Assembly: GCA_000824785.1 (NCBI GenBank)
Contig: CCNB01000007.1
Location: 165 to 64,164, forward strand
Direction: 5' to 3'
Source: Mesorhizobium plurifarium
GTDB taxonomy: Bacteria > Pseudomonadota > Alphaproteobacteria > Rhizobiales > Rhizobiaceae
DNA length: 64,000 nucleotides
The position numbers and the translations under genes are program-made. How positions within the stretch are numbered: the stretch's first letter is position 1; every line of letters starts with the position of its first letter. Shown here piece by piece: positions 1 through 7,659 of the stretch. The notes under the pieces were generated by a model, which was not told where the DNA came from, searched no databases, and was given only the letters and a program-made list of their open reading frames with translations.

Positions 1-202
1 GGACGCCCATGGGCCTTTGCGCTGTGTCTCTTATCGTTCAGGCTAAGCTCGACGAGTTGATCCGCTCCGGCAAAGCCAAGAACGGTTTTGTGGGTCTCGA
101 GCATTTGACGGCAGCTGAATCGAGGAGGTGCTCAGCAAGCGCTCGCGTGCTACGAGGTGGCGCCGGGCAAAAGGGACGAAGCTATCGCGAAAGCCGCTAG
201 GC
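1..202 (+). pseudogene. C-terminal remnant of a low-affinity iron permease (Fet4-like) gene
   Basis: The frame from base 9 reads QAKLDELIRSGKAKN and GLEHLTAAE, which matches the conserved cytoplasmic tail of bacterial low-affinity iron permease family proteins. After LTAAE the frame breaks; with one base inserted near 119 it continues as IEEVLSKRS and stops near 202. The membrane part would lie to the left of the window. One frameshift in about 60 codons suggests decay rather than a working end of a gene. The family call rests on recognition of the tail motif only. Confidence 0.5.
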
Positions 203-214
203 TAAGATCTGGGG

Positions 215-494
215 TCGGCTTGGCCGGGCCAGTCAACTTCGGAGCCGCGCCTTTCCTGGTAGCTGTTCGCGAGACAGCAAAACAAATATTCCCTTCAGGC
301 GTTCACTTGGACTATGAGGCAGATCCGATCCCACTGCCAAACGAAGGCATTAGCCTAGTGAGGGGTCGGACTTCGAACTCAGTTCAGTGGGATCGTCTGC
401 GTCGGGTCTGCGCCTTGTCGAAGGGTTAGCGCGGCAGATCGGCGCGAGTTTCGAAGTCAGCCGGCGCCCGTCCAGACGCAGCTGCTTAGCCTGA
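215..494 (+). pseudogene. Histidine kinase (HWE/HisKA_2 type) remnant
   Basis: Two pieces in different frames recall the C-terminal half of rhizobial HWE/HisKA_2 histidine kinases. The first (bases about 215-350) contains AVRETAKQIFPSGVHLDYEA and PLPNEGISLV, like the segment before the N box of the ATPase domain. The second (about 363-494) reads ASGLRLVEGLARQIGASFEV, like the G-box helix at the end of the domain, and stops at 492. The N and G1 boxes between them are missing, so a deletion plus a frameshift is needed. No function is expected. Confidence 0.45.
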
Positions 495-501
495 AGGCAT
501 G

Positions 502-704
502 CGAAAGATCCAAGCGAGCTGGAAACGGTAGAGGGTCACGTCCGCTTAGGACGCCAGCACATCGCGCGCCAACACCAGATCATCCAAGGAAAAAGGCTTC
601 CCTACGGGAGAGGCAGAAGAAATCCTCGCAACGCTGCTCGATCTTTAGCGCCAGCACGAAATGCATTTGGCCTTCATCCGAAAAAAGTTGGGCCTGCCAA
701 ACTG
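502..704 (+). pseudogene. Broken gene for a small coiled-coil protein
   Basis: The frame at 516 reads ELETVEGHVRLGRQHIARQH and QIIQGKRLP. After one extra base near 605 it continues as TGEAEEILATLLDL, then a TAG stop, then RQHEMHLAFIRKKLG, ending at 702-704. The pattern resembles small rhizobial hypothetical proteins with an amphipathic helix, a short linker and a second helix. A frameshift plus an in-frame stop make it a pseudogene. No defined function is known for this type. Confidence 0.45.
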
Positions 705-759
705 ACCCACTACCGAGAAAGGTCTGTGCTCACGGGCGACCTTAGGAAACTGTATGCCG

Positions 760-1029
760 TCACCCACCCTGTTGGTTGGGGAGCTTGTAGTTCCCGAGAG
801 GATCTTTCTGGACGCCGGGAGATGGTCGGCTATCCGCTGGGGCATTGCCTTGCCCCACGTTCTGTTCCGGCGTGCGCTTGAAGCTCGACGTCTGCCTCGA
901 TCCCATCGAGGGCGCGAGCATGAAGAAAGCAAGCAAACACAAGAACAGCACCAAAATTAGCGCTGCTCCCCAGCCGACGATGCGCGCCGTACCTTTCTGC
1001 TCCTGCCTGCGGGACATGTCTTCGGCCAT
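760..1029 (-). CDS. Small single-pass membrane protein, unknown function
   Basis: This 89-residue protein starts MAEDMSRRQEQKG. A basic N-terminus is followed by one strongly hydrophobic helix (about residues 19-39, core ILVLFLCLLAFFML), then a hydrophilic Pro/Gln/Gly-rich tail. That gives a single-pass topology with the tail probably outside. I prefer the ATG at 1029 over an upstream in-frame GTG at 1059 because a strong ECF-type promoter (1076-1100) would place the transcript start near 1067. The family is not recognised. The promoter and the clear membrane helix make it likely to be a real stress-induced gene. Confidence 0.55.
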   Translation of the reverse strand: MAEDMSRRQEQKGTARIVGWGAALILVLFLCLLAFFMLAPSMGSRQTSSFKRTPEQNVGQGNAPADSRPSPGVQKDPLGNYKLPNQQGG

Positions 1030-1075
1030 CGATAATCCCCGGTTCTCGGCGGTGATCACGTCACCTCCAACTCCG

Positions 1076-1100
1076 AACTTGGTATATCGGGTGATGTTCC
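1076..1100 (-). promoter_or_regulatory. Predicted EcfG/RpoE2-type promoter for the 89-aa membrane protein
   Basis: On the minus strand GGAAC (1100-1096) is followed by 17 bases and GTT (1078-1076). This fits the rhizobial general-stress consensus GGAAC-N18/19-TT. It lies 47 bp upstream of the ATG at 1029. Confidence 0.6.
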
Positions 1101-1191
1101 TTAGAAACGTCTGAAGGGGTCGTCGGCTACTCCGTCAACAGCTTCGGTCACCATGCGCGCCTACAGCGAGATCGCAACTCTACGTAACGGC

Positions 1192-2865
1192 TTAAACCGC
1201 GTAGCTGGCGCCGCTCTCGTCTCCTGCGACAGCCTCTATCCAATATTGATTGTTGGGCTCCGCCCGCAGAAGCCTGAACGTCCCCGTTTGTCCGTCCACT
1301 ACGAGGTCAAGGAAGGCGTTGGCGGTCTCGACCAAGCCGATCGTACGGGCGGCTTGCAGATCCAACGTGGCGATGCCGGGAAACCGACAGCGAAGATTGG
1401 TTAGAGCTGACAGCGATCCTTGCGAGGGCCGACCTGCGTCGTCAATACTTATCGCGGCCCAGGAACTCGTCTGCGCCAGCTCTTGCGTGAGCTTGTCCGG
1501 CGGCGTTGGGCGAACCGCCAAGCGACGCATGTGGCAACACTCCTCGATGACGGACGCCATTCGGCCAAACCCTGCCAGAAGCATTGTCCGTGCAGGCTTT
1601 ATCGGTGGGCACTCCGTTCGCCACCAACCGGGCCGATCGAGCGCGGGATGATCGAATGCACCTTCCTTCGCGATTTGGCTGAGAGCGCTCGCGATGATGG
1701 TCTTTCTGGGGCTCGCGTCCCTCACGTCGAAGGCTCCGCTCTCGTAATAGCCCTTTTGATGCGCCAGCATCGAGTCCCAGTCGGTGGCCCCGAACAGTGA
1801 CCAGGCAGTGACGGCGCGTATATCGGCTCCGTCGTGCCTCGCCGCCTTGGCTTCCTGCCACCCCTCGATCAGCCACCGCAACTGTTCCTCACGCGTGCAT
1901 CCGTTGTGCAACTCGGTGACGGCGATTGGCCTCCCGTAGCGATCCCATATTTCCTTTAGCCGGAACCGTAAACGTGCGTGTTCGCGCATGTCCGAACGCA
2001 CTGCAGCGATGTCGACATAGGCGTCGACGCCATTCCCCCCAGCCTGCTCGTCCGGATACCGCCGCAGATCGTCGTCGAGCATGCGGTCGCTTGTCAGGTA
2101 GTAATCGATCCCGATGACGTCGGGCGGGCAAGGGTCCGCGGTCAGCTCAACGAGATGGCGGCGGTCTACGCCAGCGTCAAGCAGCCGCCGGTGGAATGGA
2201 TGGTCATCGTCAACCAGGCCGCTCAACAGATCAAGCGCCAGCCATCGCCGCTTGTTTTCATAGTCGGCCTGGTAACGGAGCCGGGCCGTTGAGAATACTC
2301 GCCCAAAATCTTCGGTCTGGACAAGTTGCGCACCCGGTATGTGTTCGCGGATTGCCTTCATAGCCATGGCGATTGCGCGGCACTGCGCGACGGTCAATCG
2401 GAAGCAGGTTGCCTCGCAGGTGCCATGCGGATGCCAAAGCCCATAGAGGCCGCTTATGCGCGCCGTCGTCAGTGGCTCGTTGATCGGCGTGAACATCTCC
2501 AGCCAGGGATAACGTCGCGCCACTTGCCCGGCATACCTGGCCAGCAATTCGGGGAAGTCCGGATCAAGCACATGGGTCGATTTCGGTCCGCTGCCATGAT
2601 GGACCAGCCCCGCGATCGGCCTCACGCCAAGCCGTCGCAATTCGTTGAGACGCGAGTCCGACCACCGCCAGTCGCGCGAACCATCGCCCTCGACCATTTC
2701 CCAGAGCACGGGGTATCGCACGGTCTTAATTCCCATCTCGGCTATGAGGCTGAGATCGCCGGCACGGTCGAAATGGCCGGTCTCGCGGAGTTGATCGCGG
2801 GTCCGCTCGCGCAGGCGCACAATGCTACATTCAACGCCGCCCCAGATTTCGAGACTATCGCTCAA
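1192..2865 (-). CDS. GH1-like glycosidase domain fused to a shortened RmlD-like domain
   Basis: The protein has 557 residues. Residues 1 to about 410 form a GH1-like TIM barrel, with acid/base motif FTPINEPLTT and a candidate nucleophile in IAVTELHNGC, where family 1 usually has TENG. It belongs to the bacterial type in which a GH1-like domain is joined to a dTDP-4-dehydrorhamnose reductase (RmlD) domain, usually about 700 residues. Here the second domain is only about 140 residues. It keeps an eroded nucleotide-binding start (MLLAGFGRMA) and an end piece (AFLDLVVDGQTGTFRLL), so the Rossmann core and catalytic Tyr/Lys are missing. It is third in the minus-strand operon after a glycosyltransferase and glf, implying a role in surface-sugar metabolism. 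Its substrate is unknown. Confidence 0.75.
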   Translation of the reverse strand: MSDSLEIWGGVECSIVRLRERTRDQLRETGHFDRAGDLSLIAEMGIKTVRYPVLWEMVEGDGSRDWRWSDSRLNELRRLGVRPIAGLVHHGSGPKSTHVLDPDFPELLARYAGQVARRYPWLEMFTPINEPLTTARISGLYGLWHPHGTCEATCFRLTVAQCRAIAMAMKAIREHIPGAQLVQTEDFGRVFSTARLRYQADYENKRRWLALDLLSGLVDDDHPFHRRLLDAGVDRRHLVELTADPCPPDVIGIDYYLTSDRMLDDDLRRYPDEQAGGNGVDAYVDIAAVRSDMREHARLRFRLKEIWDRYGRPIAVTELHNGCTREEQLRWLIEGWQEAKAARHDGADIRAVTAWSLFGATDWDSMLAHQKGYYESGAFDVRDASPRKTIIASALSQIAKEGAFDHPALDRPGWWRTECPPIKPARTMLLAGFGRMASVIEECCHMRRLAVRPTPPDKLTQELAQTSSWAAISIDDAGRPSQGSLSALTNLRCRFPGIATLDLQAARTIGLVETANAFLDLVVDGQTGTFRLLRAEPNNQYWIEAVAGDESGASYAV

Positions 2866-2938
2866 CTTGCAGCTCCGGGTCCGGCATCATGACGGTTCGT
2901 TGTGTGCGCAACATTAAGCATCGCTTCGCAGACGGCAT

Positions 2939-4078
2939 CTAGACGGGGATTGCGAGTGCCGGTTGCGATGCGCGATCTTCGGCTGGGATAGTCTTCTGAA
3001 TACGGGCGAAAGTGGCCAGGGCCTGCCCCACGACCTGGTCCATGTTGTAGTAGCGATACGTCGCCAGACGGCCAACGAACCACACGTCAGGGCAATTGGC
3101 AGAGAGCGCTTCATATTGTTTGTAGAGCGCCTCGTTTTCCGGACGCGGCACGGGGTAATATGGGTCGCCGATATCTGTCGGGTATTCGTAGGTGAGGCTG
3201 GTCCGGACATTCCTCTGGCCAGTCAAATGCTTGTACTCCGTGATGCGGGTATAGGCTTCCGTCTGCGGGTAGTTCACCACAGCTACCGGCTGAAATTGCT
3301 CGCAGTCGAGGGTGACATGCTCGAAGCGCAGTGAGCGGTAGGGCAAGCGGCCCAGCTTCCAATCAAAGAATTCATCAACCGGCCCGGTGTAGATCAGCCG
3401 CCGGAAGGGAATTCGCTCTCGGACCTCGCGATAATCGGTCTGCAGCATGATCTTGACGTTGGGATGGTCCAACATCCGTTCGAACATGCGCGTGTAGCCG
3501 CTGGCCGGCATCTGCTGAAAGCTGTCGCCGAAATAGCGATCGTCGCGGTTCGTTCTTGTTGGAACGCGGGCCGTCACGGACTTGCTCAACTGGCTGGGAT
3601 CGACCCCCCACTGTTTTCTAGTGTAGCCGCGGAAGAATTTCTCATAGAGCTCCCTTCCAACGGTGCTGACGACCACATTTTCGGCAGTGTGGATTTCCTC
3701 GACGGTTTCCCGCCGCGACGCGAAGAACTCTTCCAGCTCTGCCGAGCTCAGCTCCAGACCGTAAAGACGGTTGATGGTATCGAGGTTGATCGGGATCGGC
3801 AGAAGCTTGCCGTCCACGAAAGCGAGCACACGGTGCTCGTACGGGTGCCAGGCGGTGAATTGCGAGAGGTAATCGACAATCGACTGGGCGTTCGTGTGGA
3901 ATATATGCGGTCCATAACGATGGATGAGAATGCCGGCTTCGTTGTAGCAGTCATACGCGTTGCCGCCGATATGGCTCCGACGGTCGATGAGGAGAACGCT
4001 TTCGCCTCTTTGCGAGGCGATCCGTTCCGCGAGCACACTGCCGGCGAAGCCGGCTCCGACGATCAGCCAATCGAACAT
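2939..4078 (-). CDS. glf: UDP-galactopyranose mutase
   Basis: This FAD enzyme interconverts UDP-galactopyranose and UDP-galactofuranose in the cytoplasm, supplying Galf for surface polysaccharides. The 379-residue protein starts MFDWLIVGAGFAGSVLAERI (FAD-binding GAGFAG). It carries the family motifs HIGGNAYD, YGPHIFHTN and FRGYTRKQWG (with the active-site Arg), and the C-terminal RLATYRYYNMDQVVGQAL. The ATG at 4078 is chosen because it begins the Rossmann strand and sits one base after the stop of the upstream glycosyltransferase. A longer frame to 4150 has no homologous sequence. Its length is normal for bacterial Glf. Confidence 0.95.
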   Translation of the reverse strand: MFDWLIVGAGFAGSVLAERIASQRGESVLLIDRRSHIGGNAYDCYNEAGILIHRYGPHIFHTNAQSIVDYLSQFTAWHPYEHRVLAFVDGKLLPIPINLDTINRLYGLELSSAELEEFFASRRETVEEIHTAENVVVSTVGRELYEKFFRGYTRKQWGVDPSQLSKSVTARVPTRTNRDDRYFGDSFQQMPASGYTRMFERMLDHPNVKIMLQTDYREVRERIPFRRLIYTGPVDEFFDWKLGRLPYRSLRFEHVTLDCEQFQPVAVVNYPQTEAYTRITEYKHLTGQRNVRTSLTYEYPTDIGDPYYPVPRPENEALYKQYEALSANCPDVWFVGRLATYRYYNMDQVVGQALATFARIQKTIPAEDRASQPALAIPV

Positions 4079-4079
4079 C

Positions 4080-5252
4080 TCATGCGCTCCTGCGGAAGGG
4101 CACGACCTTCTTGCTTGCACCGGCTTTCTTGATGTGGGCGGCCATGGCATCCCACGTCCGCTGCCAGGACATTTTGGCTAGGTAGGCATCGACCGCTGGC
4201 AGGTGCATTTCGCGCGGTTGCGCGAGTGCGGAGCGCAGTTTGGCCTCGATGTCTTCGGCGTCCGCGATGTCGACAAGGCCGGCGGCAGCGTAGCTTCGCA
4301 CCACATCGACAATCGCAGTCGAGACCACGGGCAGGCCGGCGGCAAGGAATTCGGGAGTTTTCGTAGGGCTGATGAAGCGTGTTGCTTCGTTGAGGGCGAA
4401 CGGCATCCACCCGACATCCCAATGCCGGAGGTAGTCGGGCAGATCCTTGTAGGCTTTGCTGCCGAGCCAGTGCAGGTTATTGGCCCTGGGCAAGCTGTCC
4501 GGGTCGATCTTGACGACCGGACCAAGCATCACGAAGTGCACGTCAGGCATCCTCTTGGAAGCCTGCGCCACGAGGTCGATATCGAGGCGCTCGTCGATGA
4601 CTCCAAAGAAGCCAACGCGAGGATGCGGGATGGCGAGCTGATCCGCCGGCTCGTCGCCGGGCGCCCTGGCCTTGTGAAAGTGGTTGACGTCAATGCTGCT
4701 GGGGAAAGGATAGATCGCCCGATGTTGGCAACGCTTCGCTTCGAACAGGCTTAAGCCGCCCGTGAAGACCACATCGGCGCGTTCGAAGAGCGCCCGTTCC
4801 AGGAGCGCAAGCTGGGCCGGCGCATTCTTGAACGCTGAAAGCTCGTCCATGCAGTCATAGACGCATACGTCGAAGTTGAGATGCGCGCTGAAGCGCAGCG
4901 CCATCGGGGTATAATACCAGGCAGTCAGCTGAGCGTGCGGGGTCGACGCGACGATCCGGTCAAGATATCTGCGCTGGATAGCGTCGGCCCTGGCGGGGCT
5001 GGTTCCGGTTGGCAGCACAGGCGTCGCGACGCGAATGCCCGGGGCAGCGTCGCAAAACCGAATGGACGAGTGGGAGCATTCTTCGAAGACGGGTTCCTCG
5101 AAGTAGACGATCTGATGCTCTCTCGAAGCATGCGTGAGAAGGTGCTGGGGGCGTTGATAGACAAAATTCCATCGCAAATGTGAGAAGCATATCAATAAAT
5201 CTTGTTCTTTTCTGGTTTTGATGGTGGCAGGTATTCTTATTGCCGCATCCAT
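4080..5252 (-). CDS. Glycosyltransferase (GT-B fold, GT4-like)
   Basis: The 390-residue protein begins its fold with LLICFSHLRWNFVYQRPQHL, typical of GT-B enzymes found next to glf in rhizobia. The C-terminal donor-binding half has RVGFFGVIDERLDIDL, LHWLGSKAYKDLPDYL and ISPTKTPEFLAAGLPVVST, where the usual EXE-like donor motif is replaced by TPEFLA. It is the first gene of the operon with glf, so it may transfer Galf or a related sugar; that is inference. The predicted EcfG-type promoter at 5342-5366 suggests stress induction. Confidence 0.85.
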   Translation of the reverse strand: MDAAIRIPATIKTRKEQDLLICFSHLRWNFVYQRPQHLLTHASREHQIVYFEEPVFEECSHSSIRFCDAAPGIRVATPVLPTGTSPARADAIQRRYLDRIVASTPHAQLTAWYYTPMALRFSAHLNFDVCVYDCMDELSAFKNAPAQLALLERALFERADVVFTGGLSLFEAKRCQHRAIYPFPSSIDVNHFHKARAPGDEPADQLAIPHPRVGFFGVIDERLDIDLVAQASKRMPDVHFVMLGPVVKIDPDSLPRANNLHWLGSKAYKDLPDYLRHWDVGWMPFALNEATRFISPTKTPEFLAAGLPVVSTAIVDVVRSYAAAGLVDIADAEDIEAKLRSALAQPREMHLPAVDAYLAKMSWQRTWDAMAAHIKKAGASKKVVPFRRSA

Positions 5253-5341
5253 ATAAGTTTTTCCTTGGTGACATGACCGTTTAGACTGCGAATAACATTT
5301 GTTAATCGCGAGATGCAGGAAGCTATTCCTGTCGCATGTCT

Positions 5342-5366
5342 AACTGTCCGCTGAGTAACTTGTTCC
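5342..5366 (-). promoter_or_regulatory. Predicted EcfG/RpoE2-type promoter for the glycosyltransferase-glf operon
   Basis: On the minus strand GGAAC (5366-5362), 17 bases and GTT (5344-5342). It lies 90 bp upstream of the ATG at 5252. I see no gene in the rest of the 5,253-5,556 divergent region. Confidence 0.6.
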
Positions 5367-5556
5367 AGCCCTTGAGCGATATGCAGGCGGAGCGCCGGCC
5401 AGAGCGTCCGGCATCTCTGGCTGCAGCTTTCTGGGGACGGCCGCTCGGGTGCCGCATTTTTGTTGGATCAGCAGCTAAAATAGTCAATGGCTTGAATTGA
5501 TTCGCCGGGCCGAACCGCAGGGCCGCTTAACGACCGGCAATCGCTGGGGCAGAAAA

Positions 5557-6474
5557 ATGAAGATCGACTTTGAGACGAATATGTTTCCGTTGTTTCACCC
5601 ACAAGCGGTGGACGATCTCAAGGATCCATGCCCGGTCTATGACGGCCGGCAATGGCATGTATTCGGGTCGAGCGGCACGGTAACCAGCGAGACCTGGAAG
5701 ATCCTTCACGCGACCGCGCCTGAATTGCATGGACCGTGGACGGAGCACGAGCCGATCGAGCTTCCGGTCACGGGCTCGGGCGTCGCGGCGCCGGGTGTCG
5801 TGCACGAAGACGGCGTCTTCCATATGTTCATCCAAACCGAGTTCATGAAATCCGGCGGTCGCTGTGAACACGCGGTGTCAAATGACGGGTTCAACTGGGT
5901 TGTGCTCAATCCGGCAATTCTGTCCGTGCCGGACACGGATGAAGACGGCATCTACGACCCGCACCCCGCTCTCATCGGCGGAAAGCGTTACCTCGTTTAT
6001 TCCGGCATGCCGAAATTCACCCGCGTACCGCAGCCGGACATCTATCTGTCCCGGAGCCAGTCCGATTCATGGTTCGGGCCTTGGAAGCGCTTGGGCAAAA
6101 TCCTCGACCACAATGACATTCCCCACCACAACACGCGGGACGATCCCGACTACGAATGGGGGATTGAAGGTGCCCAGTTGGTGGAACTTCCAGACGGCCG
6201 CGTGCTCCTCAACGCCACCTGCTTCCTTCCGCATGGACCGCGAGGCAGTCGGCAGCGGGTGTTTTTCGCCGTCGCTGACACCATTGCCGGACCTTACTCC
6301 TCGATCGGGCCGGTGCTCGATCCGGGCGGGCCTGGAGAAAACGGCCATTCGACTGTGATGATCGAGGGCGACAGGCTGACCCTTTTTTACCAGAGTCGCG
6401 TTGCGGCGACGAACCATCGCTGGCGCTACGGGTTGGCGAGTTTCGACGTGTCCGTGCTGTCGAAAGCGGCTTGA
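5557..6474 (+). CDS. GH43-like five-bladed beta-propeller glycosidase
   Basis: A 305-residue protein beginning MKIDFETNMFPLFHPQAVDD. Propeller-type motifs recur: KDPCPVYDGRQWHVFGSSG (first blade, with the Asp expected as general base), GIYDPHPALIGGKRYLVYSG (middle Asp) and EWGIEGAQLVELPDGRVLL (a Glu at the general-acid position), followed by HSTVMIEGDRLTLFYQSR. This is the layout of clan GH-F enzymes such as arabinofuranosidases and xylosidases. There is no signal peptide, so it should act in the cytoplasm. The ATG at 5557 follows GGGGCAG and starts just before the first blade. Its position divergent from glf hints at a furanoside substrate. Confidence 0.7.
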   Translation: MKIDFETNMFPLFHPQAVDDLKDPCPVYDGRQWHVFGSSGTVTSETWKILHATAPELHGPWTEHEPIELPVTGSGVAAPGVVHEDGVFHMFIQTEFMKSGGRCEHAVSNDGFNWVVLNPAILSVPDTDEDGIYDPHPALIGGKRYLVYSGMPKFTRVPQPDIYLSRSQSDSWFGPWKRLGKILDHNDIPHHNTRDDPDYEWGIEGAQLVELPDGRVLLNATCFLPHGPRGSRQRVFFAVADTIAGPYSSIGPVLDPGGPGENGHSTVMIEGDRLTLFYQSRVAATNHRWRYGLASFDVSVLSKAA

Positions 6475-6559
6475 CCCGCTCGTCGCCAGATCGCGGGGCT
6501 TCCTGCAAGTTTAGTGCCGCTTCGAGTTGCGACCGGTCCGTCGAATGAGATCGCCGTCG

Positions 6560-6584
6560 GGAACAATGTCTCTCGGACATGGTT
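6560..6584 (+). promoter_or_regulatory. Predicted EcfG/RpoE2-type promoter upstream of the DUF3606 gene
   Basis: GGAAC (6560-6564), 17 bases, GTT (6582-6584). The first downstream start codons are at 6614 (36 codons) and 6729 (DUF3606). Confidence 0.55.
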
Positions 6585-6613
6585 CGGTCGCGTCCAGCAG
6601 GGAGCGGCCAGCT

Positions 6614-6724
6614 ATGTACTTGCTGCGAAGAACCAAGAGACTCCAGTGGGCGAGCCGGCTCATTTTCGGCTATTCTGTGCAGCCGTATCGTCCGGCAGGC
6701 CCGACCCACAAGCTGATGCGATGA
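6614..6724 (+). CDS. Possible 36-aa basic small protein
   Basis: An ATG at 6614 opens a 36-codon frame beginning MYLLRRTKRLQWASRLI, rich in Arg and Lys. It ends 4 bases before the DUF3606 start and lies about 30 bp downstream of the predicted stress promoter, so it would be the first translated frame of that transcript. No family is recognised and no convincing ribosome-binding site is seen. It may only be leader sequence. Confidence 0.2.
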   Translation: MYLLRRTKRLQWASRLIFGYSVQPYRPAGPTHKLMR

Positions 6725-6728
6725 TGTC

Positions 6729-6947
6729 GTGCGCGCTCATGTGAACGTTCTGAATTTCGGGAGTGAAAGCGCTGGTAGCGACGTCCGCGATCCAAATCGC
6801 ATTTCGACAAGTGATCCAGAGCAGCTCGCCTATTTCTCCGCGGTGAACGGGATCACAGAGCAACAGGCCCGGGAGTTGATCCGAAAACATGGAGACAATC
6901 TCGCCGTGCTCGTCAAGGAAGCTCGAAGGCTGCGCGAGCTCGAGTGA
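6729..6947 (+). CDS. DUF3606-like small protein
   Basis: The 72-residue protein contains DPNRISTSDPEQLAYFSAVN followed by GITEQQARELIRKHGDNLAV. This is the layout of DUF3606 proteins: a short D-x-x-x-I motif, a helix with an aromatic residue, and a helix-turn-helix-like pair ending in hGxxxxxV. The function of DUF3606 is unknown; such genes are common among rhizobial stress genes. A predicted EcfG-type promoter lies upstream. The first 20 residues do not match the domain, so the true start could be an internal codon. Confidence 0.6.
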   Translation: MRAHVNVLNFGSESAGSDVRDPNRISTSDPEQLAYFSAVNGITEQQARELIRKHGDNLAVLVKEARRLRELE

Positions 6948-6987
6948 CGTCAGCTAGGTCAAGCAAGGACAATGCAGAGCGGACCTA

Positions 6988-7012
6988 GGAACATTTTTAA
7001 CGAATACTGGTT
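6988..7012 (+). promoter_or_regulatory. Predicted EcfG/RpoE2-type promoter with no protein gene downstream
   Basis: GGAAC (6988-6992), 17 bases, GTT (7010-7012). The next open frame starts only at 7191, beyond a terminator-like hairpin at 7081-7112, so the promoter appears to serve a short non-coding transcript. Confidence 0.55.
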
Positions 7013-7018
7013 CGATAT

Positions 7019-7115
7019 CATGGCACCCCGCTCCTAGCTATCCCGGTGCCGAGTCGGAGCTCATCCCCCATTCTCCGGCACAGGCCCGCCCGACGCCCAA
7101 AGGGCGGGCCTGCTT
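7019..7115 (+). ncRNA. Candidate stress-induced small RNA of about 95 nt
   Basis: The stretch between the predicted promoter (6988-7012) and a strong hairpin (7081-7112) has no reading frame. It can form a 5' stem GGCACC (7022-7027) with GGTGCC (7045-7050), followed by an unpaired C-rich stretch TCATCCCCCATTCTCC (7061-7076), then the terminator-like hairpin. A C-rich single-stranded loop between two stems resembles anti-Shine-Dalgarno rhizobial sRNAs. No sequence match to a named RNA is claimed. Confidence 0.4.
7081..7112 (+). terminator. Perfect 11-bp hairpin, terminator-like
   Basis: CAGGCCCGCCC (7081-7091) pairs exactly with GGGCGGGCCTG (7102-7112) around a 10-nt loop. Only a weak T stretch follows, so termination is likely but not certain. 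Confidence 0.5.
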
Positions 7116-7190
7116 GGACCAGAGACTTACGGCCGCACGTCAGTGCCGTTCGTCTAGCGCCATCGACGGAAGACCTTGGTAGGTGCGTTC

Positions 7191-7355
7191 ATGGAGAAGA
7201 CGGTGCCAACCAAAAAATATGAAGGGCGCGGTCATGCGCCAGAGCGAGGCCCGCGCATCGCGACAAGTCGCATTACACGGCTGGTTCGCGGGCGTTGGGA
7301 ATTGTTCAGCATAGAAGAACCCCAGGCAAAGGCGGTCAAAAAGGGCGCAGACTGA
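7191..7355 (+). CDS. Possible 54-aa basic protein
   Basis: An ATG at 7191 opens 54 codons beginning MEKTVPTKKYEGRGHAPERG and ending KAVKKGAD. The composition is soluble, basic and Gly/Arg rich. AGGT lies a few bases upstream. No family is recognised. The stretch 7,356-7,500 holds an imperfect hairpin followed by TTTT near 7436-7463 and no other supportable gene. Confidence 0.25.
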   Translation: MEKTVPTKKYEGRGHAPERGPRIATSRITRLVRGRWELFSIEEPQAKAVKKGAD

Positions 7356-7500
7356 CGGTAGGCGCGTCCTTTGACTTAGGTCTGCCCTGAATAACAGATG
7401 CTAGCGCGTTCTCTTGCTCTGCCTGCGATAGTGGTTGCAGCCCATGGCGGGCCGCAGTTTTAAGTCACGCTTGCCGGTCGGCAGGTTTTCTGCGACGATC

Positions 7501-7525
7501 GGAACCAGAGCGTCCGGGCGCAGTT
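7501..7525 (+). promoter_or_regulatory. Predicted EcfG/RpoE2-type promoter
   Basis: GGAAC (7501-7505), 17 bases, GTT (7523-7525). Downstream on this strand are only a 25-codon frame (ATG at 7539) and a strong hairpin at 7580-7605. Confidence 0.45.
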
Positions 7526-7531
7526 GAGCGT

Positions 7532-7610
7532 GTCTGCGATGAGTTCCCCTCAAGCCTCACAGATCAGTGTGCGACACCGGCCGCGCCCGTGCCGAGGGGC
7601 GCGGCTTCCT
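7532..7610 (+). ncRNA. Second candidate short stress transcript
   Basis: After the promoter at 7501-7525 the sequence holds GTTCCCCTCAAGCCTC and a perfect 9-bp hairpin, GCCGCGCCC (7580-7588) with GGGCGCGGC (7597-7605). A 25-codon frame from 7539 ends just after the hairpin, so either a small RNA or a tiny peptide mRNA is possible. It is weaker than the 7019-7115 candidate because the U tract is poor. Confidence 0.25.
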
Positions 7611-7659
7611 CGGTAGGATGGCGAACTGCCCGGGTCTATGGAATGCCGGTCTATCTCGT

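Noticed and set aside
26..202. Reading 9-200 as a complete 63-aa gene
   Set aside because: Only the first 36 residues match the permease tail, and the match continues in another frame; the apparent start is internal.
645..960. Overlapping open frames on both strands opposite the 89-aa membrane protein
   Set aside because: They are shadows of the minus-strand membrane-protein frame, without family features or promoters of their own.
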